Of a DNA stretch of 64,000 nt, positions 34,519 to 43,259 are shown piece after piece (position 1 is the first letter of the stretch; every line of letters begins with the position of its first letter). A model generated the notes under the pieces. It did no database searches and was not told the origin of the DNA. It worked only from the letters and a program-made list of their open reading frames with translations. The DNA is from an uncultured Prevotellaceae bacterium (lineage in GTDB: Bacteria; Bacteroidota; Bacteroidia; Bacteroidales; Bacteroidaceae), in contig ONGG01000001.1 of the NCBI GenBank assembly GCA_900317305.1, positions 248,001 to 312,000 on the forward strand. Direction: 5' to 3'. A program made the position numbers and the translations under genes.

Positions 34519-36015
34519 CTAAAGCGTCACTCCATTCTTGAAGATGGAGATCTCGCGATAGCCATTCTTCTCGTTCTGTGTCTTCTCGCCATTGGCCACG
34601 GCGATGATTTTCTCCACAAACTCCTTGAGCAGGTCGCTCATCGAAGTGCCTTCGACCAACTTACCGGCATTGAAGTCTATCCAGTTGGGTTTGTGGGCAA
34701 AGAGATTGCTGTTTGTAGCGATCTTCATCGTGGGGATGAAGGTGCCGAATGGAGTGCCACGGCCCGTAGTGAAGAGCACGATCTGACATCCGGCAGAGGC
34801 AAGGGCGGTGGCAGCCACCAAGTCGTTGCCAGGGGCAGAGAGCAGGTTCAGGCCATTCACCTTCAAGCGGTCGCCATACGACAGCACACCGCTTACCGGG
34901 GCACGGCCGCATTTCTGGGTGCATCCCAGTGCCTTGTCCTCGAGTGTGGAGATACCACCGGCCTTGTTGCCCGGTGAGGGATTCTCGCCCACAGGCTCGC
35001 CATGGCTGAGGAAGTATTCCTTGAAGTCGTTCACCAACTTCACGGTCTGGTCGAACAACTCGGGAGTCTCGCAACGGTTCATCAAGATGGTCTCGGCTCC
35101 GAACATTTCGGGCACCTCGGTAAGAATCGAAGTTCCGCCCTGTGCCACCAGATAGTCGGAGAACTCGCCCACCAATGGATTGGCGGTGATGCCGCTGAAG
35201 CCATCGCTGCCACCACATTTCAAACCCACGCGGAGGTGACTGAGCGGACATTTCTCGCGCTTGTCCTCACGGGCTTGAGCATAGAGTTCACGCAGTATCT
35301 TCATGCCTTCCTCCATCTCGTCGCCCTCCACCTTCTGTGTCACCATCAGGCGGATGCGCGAAGTGTCGTAGTCGCCCAGGAGTTTCATGAACTCCTCAGG
35401 CTGGTTGTTCTCGCAACCCAGTCCCACGACAAGCACACCACCGGCATTGGGATGAAGCACGATGTCGCGCAGCACCTTGCGGGTGTTCTCGTGGTCCTCG
35501 CTCAGTTGCGAGCAACCATAGTTATGGTGCCATGCGTGCACGGCGTCGATGCCCTCGCAGTGGGTCTCGGCCTCAAGGGCGGAGGCCAGGCGCTCGGCTA
35601 TGCCGTTCACGCAGCCCACGGTGGGCACGATCCAAATCTCATTGCGGATGCCCACCTCGCCGTTCTTGCGCACGTAGCCGTTGAAGGTCTTGTCTTCCTT
35701 GGCTATCTTGAGGGGTTCATCCACGGGATGATACTCATATTCCAGGGTGCCCGAGAGGTTGGTCTTCAGGTTGTTCTCGTTCACCCATTCGCCGGCCTTC
35801 AGGTCGACAAGGGCATGGCCGATGGGGTAGCCATATTTGATGATGTTGGTGCCGGCTGGGGTGTCGGCAATGATGACCTTGTGCCCCATCGGAGTGTCTT
35901 GCTGGAGGGTGACGGTGGTGCCGTCGACCTCTATCTGCTCTCCCTTGACAAAGGGGCGCAGGCATACCACTACCGAGTCGGCTGGATTGATTTTGATAAA
36001 CGATGATGGATTCAT
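34519..36015 (-). CDS. uxaA: D-altronate dehydratase
   Basis: The 498-residue enzyme of the UxaA/GarD family converts D-altronate to 2-keto-3-deoxy-D-gluconate in the galacturonate branch. The N-terminal SAF-like domain spans about 1-90 (VVVCLRPFVKGEQIEV). The C-terminal catalytic domain contains IWIVPTVGCVNG near 128, HAWHHNYGCSQLSEDH near 160, VGLGCENNQPEEF near 200 and GLKCGGSDGFSGITANP near 265, with Cys/His residues that bind the metal. It starts 17 bases after the LacI-family gene ends. Confidence 0.94.
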   Translation of the reverse strand: MNPSSFIKINPADSVVVCLRPFVKGEQIEVDGTTVTLQQDTPMGHKVIIADTPAGTNIIKYGYPIGHALVDLKAGEWVNENNLKTNLSGTLEYEYHPVDEPLKIAKEDKTFNGYVRKNGEVGIRNEIWIVPTVGCVNGIAERLASALEAETHCEGIDAVHAWHHNYGCSQLSEDHENTRKVLRDIVLHPNAGGVLVVGLGCENNQPEEFMKLLGDYDTSRIRLMVTQKVEGDEMEEGMKILRELYAQAREDKREKCPLSHLRVGLKCGGSDGFSGITANPLVGEFSDYLVAQGGTSILTEVPEMFGAETILMNRCETPELFDQTVKLVNDFKEYFLSHGEPVGENPSPGNKAGGISTLEDKALGCTQKCGRAPVSGVLSYGDRLKVNGLNLLSAPGNDLVAATALASAGCQIVLFTTGRGTPFGTFIPTMKIATNSNLFAHKPNWIDFNAGKLVEGTSMSDLLKEFVEKIIAVANGEKTQNEKNGYREISIFKNGVTL

Positions 36016-36032
36016 AATAGTAAATATAGTTT

Positions 36033-37097
36033 TTAAAACATAGTTCGCTGGTAGAACTCCACATTCTCCTTGCTCAGGATCTCAATGGGCATATAGTTCA
36101 CGGGGGGCACCTTCTTCTTCAGCACGATGGCCTTGAACAAGGCATCCACACAGTAGTAGCCCTGCATATAGGCATGCTGGGCAATGAGGAACGAGATGCT
36201 GCCCTCACGAAGGCAGTTGGCATTTTTCTGAACCATGTCGTAGCCCATAATCTGGATTTTTCGGCGGTTGGTGCGCAGCAGGAAATCGCCCACGATATGG
36301 GCCTTCGAACAGAAGGTGATGCAATGGTGGGTTTTCGGGTGCGACTTGAAGTAGTTCTCCAAGATGTCGTCGTAGGTGGAGCGCCCTTCTTCCAAAGGCA
36401 GGTTCACGTCGTTGATCTGTACTTTGGGGAAATGGTCGTGCATGTAATGACGGAATCCCACCTCACGGTTGTCTTGCTGCTTACTGGCCACTCGGCCGTT
36501 CTTCATCTGCTTCATCACCATAATTTCGGTGCTGTCGCGGGCAATGAGCATCAGCATCTTGGCGGCAAAATAGCCGCTGCAGAAAGAGTCTTGTCCGTAG
36601 AAGGAGAGGGGACGGAGGTCGGGCATATACGAGTCGAGCAGCACGAAAGGAATCTCGCGCTCATGCAGCTGGTCGGTGAACTGACGGGTGTGTTCCAACT
36701 GCGAGGGCACCACAATCACGCCCTCGGGCGATTGGGCAAGGCATTGCTCATAAGCCTCCACAAAGGTATCATCGTCGAAACGATGGTAGTAAAGCATCTT
36801 CACGTCGACGTGGAAGTCGCGGTGCACCTCACAGGCTCGCATCGCACCTTCCTCTATCTCCTCCCAATAGGCCTCGGAGGCGTGTTTGGGCATGATGAAA
36901 TAGAATGTGTAGGAGCGGTTATAGGCGAGCGCACTGGCATACATGTTGGGCTCATAGTCCATTTCGGCCAGGGCTTTCTCCACTTTCTCACGGGCAGGGG
37001 CCGATACGTTGGGACGGTTGTGCAGCACACGATCTACGGTACCCACGGATACTCCTGCGCGGATAGCAATGTCTTTGATTCTGATTTTCTGACTCAT
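36033..37097 (-). CDS. LacI-family transcriptional regulator of the uronate operon
   Basis: The 354-residue repressor-type protein begins with a LacI helix-turn-helix (KIRIKDIAIRAGVSVGTVDR) at residues 3-24 and the hinge helix (PAREKVEKALAEM). A periplasmic-binding-like ligand domain follows (YTFYFIMPKHASEAYWEE to the end). It is the first gene of a run with altronate dehydratase and NhaC, so it probably controls them in response to a uronate-derived ligand. Confidence 0.93.
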   Translation of the reverse strand: MSQKIRIKDIAIRAGVSVGTVDRVLHNRPNVSAPAREKVEKALAEMDYEPNMYASALAYNRSYTFYFIMPKHASEAYWEEIEEGAMRACEVHRDFHVDVKMLYYHRFDDDTFVEAYEQCLAQSPEGVIVVPSQLEHTRQFTDQLHEREIPFVLLDSYMPDLRPLSFYGQDSFCSGYFAAKMLMLIARDSTEIMVMKQMKNGRVASKQQDNREVGFRHYMHDHFPKVQINDVNLPLEEGRSTYDDILENYFKSHPKTHHCITFCSKAHIVGDFLLRTNRRKIQIMGYDMVQKNANCLREGSISFLIAQHAYMQGYYCVDALFKAIVLKKKVPPVNYMPIEILSKENVEFYQRTMF

Positions 37098-37246
37098 CTT
37101 GACTTTTTACTTCGAAAAAAGAAATAAAAGGGCAGTACAGAATCCCCTTTCTCTTTTCCGATGCAAATTTAATATTTTTTCTCGATATCACACCTTTCAC
37201 GTACAATTATTTGCATTTATGATTTGAGAATTGAGAATTGAGGTTT

Positions 37247-37332
37247 GAGATTTATCATGCTTTGCATGATGAACATCTGAGGCGCCTCGGCAATTAGAGC
37301 ATGCTCTATTGCTCTCGGCTTGCACGATGTTT
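37247..37332. repeat. 86-bp hairpin element, copy 1
   Basis: Seven mismatches to 46488-46573 over 86 bases. A 7-bp hairpin ATCATGC/GCATGAT is followed by a 10-bp stem GCAAT-T-AGAGC with GCTCTATTGC, which carries one bulged base. Period-7 TTGAGAA repeats flank the left side. It lies in the 423-base gap between the LacI gene and the CE1-GH43 gene; apart from it the gap holds only the promoter at 37481-37489. Confidence 0.8.
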
Positions 37333-37480
37333 GAGGTTTGCCCCTCTCACTCTTATCAGCCACTGTGGGTCAGGCGTCAGACTGGCCACACCACAAAAGA
37401 GAAAGCCATGAAAACATGCCTCATTTACAAATTCAAAACTATTTAATACATTCTGGCTTGGGCACAATCTTTCTTTTTCG

Positions 37481-37489
37481 TATTTTTGC
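37481..37489 (+). promoter_or_regulatory. -7 element of the CE1-GH43 gene
   Basis: TATTTTTGC, about 32 bases before the start codon. Confidence 0.6.
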
Positions 37490-37520
37490 AATCGTAAAAT
37501 AACCCTAATCATTGCAAGTC

Positions 37521-39893
37521 ATGAAAAAATTGTTCATCACCTCTCTCCTCATTTTTTTCACTACCATCTGCAGCATGGCAGGATGCCGTGTGGAAGTAAG
37601 ACAGATGCCCTGTAAACTGCTCGCAGGTATCCAGCAAAGGGATTATATCGTTTGCCTCCCTGCCGACTACGACACATCGGGCAAAAGCTATCCCGTGCTC
37701 TATCTGTTGCATGGTGGAGGATGTCCAAGCACACAGTGGGTAGAGTTTGGCAAGTTGCAGCAGGTGGTCGACCAGCTCACAGCCTCGGGCGAGATGACTC
37801 CCATGATTATCATCTGTGCCGAAGCCAACGAGGGAGGAAAGATGATATGGTTCAATGAACCGGAGTGGACCTATGAGGACTATTTTTTCAAGGAACTCAT
37901 CCCCTATGTGGAACAGAACTACAGGGTAGACACGCGGCGGTCGATGCGCTCGGTGGCAGGATTCTCGATGGGAGGTGGCGGTGCCGTTGGTTACGGACTG
38001 CGCCATCCCGAGATGTTCAATGTGGTCTATGCCATGAGCGCCTATCTGAGGCGCCAGCCGCTCGACTTCCTCAAGAACGACCCCTTGGGTGAGTGGCGAC
38101 AGCAGAATGTGGAGCGCCACAATCCCATCAAAATCGTGGAGAACGGCAGCGAGTCGGATGTGACAAGATGGAAGCAGATAGGATGGTTTATCGATTGCGG
38201 TGACCAGGATTTCACGCTCGAGGGCAACATGGATTTTGTGAAGGCGCTACGCGAGAAGCAGATTCCCTACGAGATGAGGGTGTTCAGCGGAGGCCATGAG
38301 TGGGGCTACTGGAAGCGTGGACTCGAGGATGCCATCAAATACGTGTCGAAGTCGATTCGTGAGACGGTGTGCAACCCGATGGCCTGGGCCGACCTGCCCG
38401 ACCCCGATGTCATCCGCGTAGGCGAGTATTACTATCTGGTAACCACCACGATGCACCTGATGCCCGGTGCACCCGTTATGAGGTCGAAAGACTTGGTCAA
38501 CTGGGAAACAGTGAGCTATATTTTCGACCGACTCACCGATTCTCCTAAATACGACCTTGACGGTTCGCCAGAGGGTGCAGGCACGGCGTACGGGCGGGGT
38601 CAATGGGCCACGTCGCTCAAGTACCACAAGGGCAAGTTTTATGCGCTTCTGGCACCCAATGAGGCCGGGTCGACGGGCGACACGTATATCTTCTCTACCG
38701 ATGACCCCACCACAAAATGGACGCTGCAAGCCCGATTGCGCCATTTCCACGATGCCTCGCTGTTCTTCGACGATGACGACAGGGTGTATGTGGTGTATGG
38801 GACAGGTGAGATGTGTGAACTCAAAAGCGACTTCTCTGGTGTTGTGGAAGGGTCGAACATGAAAATCTTCCAGCGCGAGGCCGATGAGACAGGTCTGCTC
38901 GAAGGCTCCCGTATGATCAAGCACAACGGCAAATACTATCTCTTGATGATATCACATGTCTATGCCCCGGGCCGTCATCGCCGCGAAGTGTGCTACAGGG
39001 CCGACAACATCAAGGGACCGTATGAGAAAAACGTCATCCTGGAGTCGGATTTCGGAGGCTTCTCCCATGCCGGTCAGGGTACTATCGTGGATAGCCAGAA
39101 TGGTGAGTGGTATGGAGTCATCTTCCAGGACCGCGGTGGTGTGGGACGTGTGCTCACGCTGATGCCTTGCCGATGGATCAATGGATGGCCGATGCTGGGC
39201 GACTTCAATGGACGTATCCCCACCAGAATGAAAAAACCGGTGGTCTGCGAGCCATTGCCATCCATTGTGAGGAGCGACGATTTCAATAGTCCTTCCCTTG
39301 GCTTGCACTGGCAGTGGAACCATAACCCCGTGGATGGGGCATGGTCGCTCACCGAGCGGCCAGGTGCGCTGAGGCTGAAGACCAGCAGGGTGGTGCCCAA
39401 TCTCTATCTGGCTCCCAACACCATCACGCAACGTATGGAGGGACCTCAGTGCAGTGGTGTGGTGGAACTCGACCTCTCGCATCTTCGTGACGGCGACTGT
39501 GCCGGACTGTCTGCCTTTAATGGGCAGAGTGGGGTGCTTACCGTGAAAAAGAACGGGCGACGTATGGAATTGTCGATGTCGGAACAAGAAGTGGACCTCG
39601 GCAACAGAGACAAGCATGTGCAAAAAGTAGATGAGAAGGTGGTGGAGACCGTGCTTCTCAAGCAGCCGAAAGTGTGGCTGCGTATAGATGCCGATTTCAT
39701 GCCTCATTCCGACATGGCCGTGTTCTCTTACAGCCTGGATGGTAAAACATGGAAGCAGATCGGAACTCCATACAAAATGAGGTTCGATTACCGAAAGCTT
39801 TTCATGGGCTCAAAGTTCGCCATCTTCTGCTATGCCACCAAACAAACGGGAGGCTATCTCGACGTTCTGGGCTTCGACTACAAAAACGATTGA
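37521..39893 (+). CDS. Bifunctional CE1-type esterase/GH43 glycosidase
   Basis: The 790-residue secreted protein has a signal peptide ending CSMAG. Residues about 20-290 form an alpha/beta-hydrolase esterase with the nucleophile motif SVAGFSMGGGGAVGYGLRHP near 160 and the His in FSGGHEWGYW near 255. Residues about 295-590 form a GH43 propeller: base Asp in DLPDPDVIRVGEYYYL near 300, second Asp in FHDASLFFDDDDRVYVVYG near 415, and acid Glu in LLEGSRMIKHNGKYYLL near 460. The last 180 residues resemble the beta-sandwich of GH43 xylosidases. It probably removes feruloyl or acetyl groups and arabinose or xylose from xylan. The start is the ATG at 37521, not the TTG at 37512. Confidence 0.93.
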   Translation: MKKLFITSLLIFFTTICSMAGCRVEVRQMPCKLLAGIQQRDYIVCLPADYDTSGKSYPVLYLLHGGGCPSTQWVEFGKLQQVVDQLTASGEMTPMIIICAEANEGGKMIWFNEPEWTYEDYFFKELIPYVEQNYRVDTRRSMRSVAGFSMGGGGAVGYGLRHPEMFNVVYAMSAYLRRQPLDFLKNDPLGEWRQQNVERHNPIKIVENGSESDVTRWKQIGWFIDCGDQDFTLEGNMDFVKALREKQIPYEMRVFSGGHEWGYWKRGLEDAIKYVSKSIRETVCNPMAWADLPDPDVIRVGEYYYLVTTTMHLMPGAPVMRSKDLVNWETVSYIFDRLTDSPKYDLDGSPEGAGTAYGRGQWATSLKYHKGKFYALLAPNEAGSTGDTYIFSTDDPTTKWTLQARLRHFHDASLFFDDDDRVYVVYGTGEMCELKSDFSGVVEGSNMKIFQREADETGLLEGSRMIKHNGKYYLLMISHVYAPGRHRREVCYRADNIKGPYEKNVILESDFGGFSHAGQGTIVDSQNGEWYGVIFQDRGGVGRVLTLMPCRWINGWPMLGDFNGRIPTRMKKPVVCEPLPSIVRSDDFNSPSLGLHWQWNHNPVDGAWSLTERPGALRLKTSRVVPNLYLAPNTITQRMEGPQCSGVVELDLSHLRDGDCAGLSAFNGQSGVLTVKKNGRRMELSMSEQEVDLGNRDKHVQKVDEKVVETVLLKQPKVWLRIDADFMPHSDMAVFSYSLDGKTWKQIGTPYKMRFDYRKLFMGSKFAIFCYATKQTGGYLDVLGFDYKND

Positions 39894-39906
39894 GGCGGCT
39901 GTATTA

Positions 39907-39946
39907 GGAGTTAAGGAGTTCAGAAGTTCAGGAGTTCAGACAATAG
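39907..39946. repeat. Dispersed core CTATTGTCTGAACTCC with 8-base microsatellite (reverse orientation)
   Basis: The core lies on the minus strand (39931-39946). A related but diverged forward segment follows at 39991-40039 (TCTGCACTCCTGAACTTCTG). Both lie between the convergent CE1-GH43 and esterase genes. Confidence 0.8.
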
Positions 39947-40042
39947 CACGATAATCAACACATTGGGTGCAACGATTATTGGCAAAAGTAATGTCTGCAC
40001 TCCTGAACTTCTGCACATTTGAACTTGTTCACTCCTGAAAAA

Positions 40043-40858
40043 TCATGGATTCACTTGCTTTCCCAACATCTTGTTCAGGTGGGTCTCAAGGATATGGAAC
40101 GATGGTTCCACCATTCCTCCATGGCCGTGGCCGTCGATCTCATAAAGATAGGTGTGTTGATGGCCTACGAGTTTCATCATCCGTTCAAGATATTGGTTCT
40201 CGTCATATCGGCCATAAAGTTCCAACTCGCGGTCACCACAGATAAGAACCAGTGGTGGGCAGTCCTTTCTAACCCAATAGAGTGGGGCATACTCGTCGAT
40301 GGTGGGTTGTAGTGGTGGGATGCCTTGCATCTTGCGCACATTGTAGTGGGTGATGGCTTGTCCGCTGAACGGCACATAGAGCATCACGTCGTCGGCGTCA
40401 GTACCATAGTTGGCCAACCATTTCTTGTCGAGGCAGAGCATCATCGAGATATATCCTCCCGCCGAATGCCCCGTGACCACCATTTTCTTGGGGTCGCCAT
40501 TATACGAGGCGATGTTCTTGAATACCCACGCCACAGCCTCTGCGGCATCGTCAAGGGTCTCCTTGATGGTCACTTTGGGCAGCAGACGGTAGTTCACGCC
40601 CACCACCACGAGGCCTTTCTCCTTCAGTTTCCAAGGAATCTCCTTGCTGCCAGCCTCCAGGCCGCCGCCATGGAACCATACGATGACAGGACAGTCTTTC
40701 ACTCCCTCGGGATAATATACGTCGAGCTTCAGGCGCTCCAGAGAGTAGGCGTCGGTCTTCTTGCTGTAGGCAATGTCGTTCACTTGCTTGTAGCCTTGTG
40801 CCATAAGCACCTGTGCGGCAAGCAACAATAACAATACAATGGTGTTTCTTTTCTTCAT
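40043..40858 (-). CDS. Secreted alpha/beta-hydrolase (carboxylesterase, BD-FAE type)
   Basis: The 271-residue enzyme has a signal peptide ending VLMAQ. The oxyanion motif is HGGG in VIVWFHGGGLEAGS near 60, the nucleophile is in VTGHSAGGYISMM near 135, Asp is in ICGDRELELYG near 210, and the last His is in DGHGHGGMV near 245. This is the layout of small carboxylesterases and feruloyl esterases that act on hemicellulose. It is convergent with the CE1-GH43 gene. The frame extends upstream to 41002 without credible start signals; ATG 40858 gives the signal peptide. Confidence 0.9.
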   Translation of the reverse strand: MKKRNTIVLLLLLAAQVLMAQGYKQVNDIAYSKKTDAYSLERLKLDVYYPEGVKDCPVIVWFHGGGLEAGSKEIPWKLKEKGLVVVGVNYRLLPKVTIKETLDDAAEAVAWVFKNIASYNGDPKKMVVTGHSAGGYISMMLCLDKKWLANYGTDADDVMLYVPFSGQAITHYNVRKMQGIPPLQPTIDEYAPLYWVRKDCPPLVLICGDRELELYGRYDENQYLERMMKLVGHQHTYLYEIDGHGHGGMVEPSFHILETHLNKMLGKQVNP

Positions 40859-41012
40859 GTGATGATTATTTGATACAATGATGATTCGTTGATACCATAT
40901 TGTGGTGAAAAATGGTTTGGCTCTTTGCCACAAAATTACGATTTTTTTCGCAACCCTCATGCACGAAAAGCGGTTTTTTCGGGAAATGTGCTTACATCTC
41001 ATTTTTTTTGAG

Positions 41013-41021
41013 TAATTTTGC
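41013..41021 (+). promoter_or_regulatory. -7 element of rfbC
   Basis: TAATTTTGC, 26 bases before the start codon. Confidence 0.6.
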
Positions 41022-41047
41022 GCCTTGAATTTTAAGAAAAGATTTGA

Positions 41048-41620
41048 ATGGAAATAATTAAAACTGATATTGAGGGTGTGGTTGTAGTTAAGCCCACCGT
41101 TTTCGAGGACGAAAGAGGATATTTTTATGAGTCGTATTCCAAACGGCTTTTCGACAAGTTGGTGCGCACGGTGAATTTCGTGCAGGACAACCAGAGCAAG
41201 TCATCGTATGGCGTGCTGCGCGGATTGCATTACCAGAAATGGCCTTTCTGCCAAAGCAAACTGGTGAGGGTGATCGAGGGCACGGTGCTCGACGTGGCTG
41301 TCGACATCCGCAAGGACTCACCTACATACGGAAAGAGCGTGGCCGTGGAACTGTCGGCCGAGAACCGGAAGATGCTCTTCATCCCCAGGGGCTTTGCCCA
41401 TGGGTTCAGCGTACTCTCCGAAACTGCTGTATTCCAGTATAAATGCGACGAGTTCTATCACCCCGAGAGTGAAGGTGGCGTAGCTTGGGACGACCCGCAA
41501 CTCAACATCGATTGGAGGTTGCCAGCCGACAAGATCATATTGTCGGAGAAAGACAAGCATCATCCCTTGCTGAGCGAACTTCACACACCATTCGATTACA
41601 ATATCGACCTTTATCAATAA
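41048..41620 (+). CDS. rfbC: dTDP-4-dehydrorhamnose 3,5-epimerase
   Basis: The 190-residue cupin enzyme catalyses the third step of dTDP-L-rhamnose synthesis. Conserved blocks include FVQDNQSKSSYGVLRGLHYQ near residues 39-58, with the catalytic His, and LVRVIEGTVLDVAVDIRKDS near 66. FIPRGFAHGFSVLSETA is near 117. The other rhamnose genes (rfbA, B, D) are not in this window. It is the first gene of a run that continues with ugd 58 bases downstream. Confidence 0.94.
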   Translation: MEIIKTDIEGVVVVKPTVFEDERGYFYESYSKRLFDKLVRTVNFVQDNQSKSSYGVLRGLHYQKWPFCQSKLVRVIEGTVLDVAVDIRKDSPTYGKSVAVELSAENRKMLFIPRGFAHGFSVLSETAVFQYKCDEFYHPESEGGVAWDDPQLNIDWRLPADKIILSEKDKHHPLLSELHTPFDYNIDLYQ

Positions 41621-41678
41621 CAACTTTTCATTTGTACATGATGGGGTTCAGGAACCATCATTTTCTAACTAATTGATT

Positions 41679-42992
41679 ATGAATGTAGCAGTAGTAGGGA
41701 CCGGTTATGTGGGTCTTGTCAGTGGTGCTTGTTTTGCCGAGATGGGTGTACACGTCACCTGTGTCGACATCGACGAGCAAAAAATCGAAAAACTGAAAAA
41801 TGGTATTATTCCGATCTATGAGCCTGGACTCGAAGAGATGGTGAGAAAGAATGTCGCCGCCGGAAGGCTGCGCTTCTCAACCAGTCTCAAGGAGGTGATC
41901 GAAGAGGTGAACCTGGTGTTCAGCGCCGTGGGAACACCACCCGACGAGGATGGCTCCGCCGATTTGAAATATGTACTCAGCGTGGCACGCGAGTTCGGAC
42001 AGCATATCAAGAGATATACAGTTCTCGTGACCAAATCCACTGTTCCCGTGGGAACGGCGAAGAAGGTGAAAGCCGTCATTCAGGAAGAACTCGACAAACG
42101 AGGTGAGAACATACCTTTCGACGTGGCTTCCAACCCCGAGTTCCTCAAGGAGGGTGCCGCCATCAAGGACTTCATGAGTCCCGACCGCGTGATAGTGGGT
42201 GTGGAGTCGGATAGGGCCCGCTCGTTGATGACCCGTCTCTACCGTCCCATCCTGCTCAACAATTTCAGGGTCATCTTCACCGATATCCCTTCGGCCGAGA
42301 TGATCAAATATGCGGCCAACTCGATGCTGGCTACCCGTATCAGTTTCATGAACGACATTGCCAACCTTTGCGAACTCGTGGGCGCCGACGTTGAGATGGT
42401 GCGCCAGGGCATAGGTGCCGACACACGCATCGGGCGCAAGTTCCTCTATCCTGGTTGTGGATATGGTGGCAGTTGCTTCCCCAAGGATGTGAAGGCGCTC
42501 ATCAAAACCGCAGAGAAAAGCGGATACGAGATGCAGGTGCTCAAGGCTGTGGAGGATGTGAATGAGCGTCAGAAAAGAGTGGTCTTTGAGAAATTGAAGA
42601 AGGTTTTCAATGGCGACCTCAAGGGCAAGACCATCGCCATCTGGGGACTGGCCTTCAAACCCGAGACCGATGACATGAGAGAGGCCACCTCGCTGGTCAC
42701 TATCTCGCTGTTGCTCGAGGCTGGTTGCAAGGTGCGCGTTTTCGACCCTGTGGCCATGAACGAATGCAAGCGAAGGATAGGCGACAAGGTGGAATATGCC
42801 AAGGATATGTACGACGCTGTGCTCGATGCCGACGCCATGCTCATGCTCACTGAATGGAAGCAATTCCGCCTGCCCAGTTGGGGTGTGATGAAGAAGACCA
42901 TGAAGAACGCGCTCGTCATCGACGGCCGAAACATCTACGACAAAGAGGAACTCGAGGAATACGGATTCGAGTACCACTGCATAGGAAAGTAA
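41679..42992 (+). CDS. ugd: UDP-glucose 6-dehydrogenase
   Basis: The 437-residue enzyme oxidises UDP-glucose to UDP-glucuronate for surface polysaccharides. It has an N-terminal Rossmann fold (NVAVVGTGYVGLVSGACFAE), a central helix with KYAANSMLATRISFMNDIAN, and the catalytic Cys in GCGYGGSCFPKDVKAL near 260. A C-terminal NAD/UDP domain follows (IAIWGLAFKPETDDMREATS). The ATG at 41679 gives the Rossmann start directly; the TTG at 41673 is not needed. A hairpin terminator follows. Confidence 0.96.
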   Translation: MNVAVVGTGYVGLVSGACFAEMGVHVTCVDIDEQKIEKLKNGIIPIYEPGLEEMVRKNVAAGRLRFSTSLKEVIEEVNLVFSAVGTPPDEDGSADLKYVLSVAREFGQHIKRYTVLVTKSTVPVGTAKKVKAVIQEELDKRGENIPFDVASNPEFLKEGAAIKDFMSPDRVIVGVESDRARSLMTRLYRPILLNNFRVIFTDIPSAEMIKYAANSMLATRISFMNDIANLCELVGADVEMVRQGIGADTRIGRKFLYPGCGYGGSCFPKDVKALIKTAEKSGYEMQVLKAVEDVNERQKRVVFEKLKKVFNGDLKGKTIAIWGLAFKPETDDMREATSLVTISLLLEAGCKVRVFDPVAMNECKRRIGDKVEYAKDMYDAVLDADAMLMLTEWKQFRLPSWGVMKKTMKNALVIDGRNIYDKEELEEYGFEYHCIGK

Positions 42993-43010
42993 CGACACTA
43001 CTATAAAATC

Positions 43011-43067
43011 ACCGGTCCTCACAAGAGTCACTTACAGAGAAGCGACTGCTGTGAGGACCGGTTCTTT
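43011..43067 (+). terminator. Terminator of the rfbC-ugd operon
   Basis: A perfect 13-bp stem (ACCGGTCCTCACA with TGTGAGGACCGGT), followed by a short T run. Confidence 0.85.
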
Positions 43068-43096
43068 TGTATGGTTTTATTGATATCCCAAAAAGA

Positions 43097-43219
43097 GGTC
43101 GCTTCGCTCAAAATCTTTCAAAATCTATAATAAAATCTTCTATATTTCTCATTAGCAAGATTCTATTCCGAATAAATGGATTTGAGAAAGATTATTATTT
43201 GATTTTGAGCGGAGCGACC
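43097..43219. repeat. Long inverted repeat between ugd and glmS
   Basis: 19-base arms GGTCGCTTCGCTCAAAATC (43097-43115) and GATTTTGAGCGGAGCGACC (43201-43219) differ at one position and are separated by about 85 AT-rich bases. It may be a small non-autonomous element or a folded RNA region. Confidence 0.75.
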
Positions 43220-43259
43220 AAATTTATGACTCATGTTATGCCAGAGCGCTGCACCCCGT

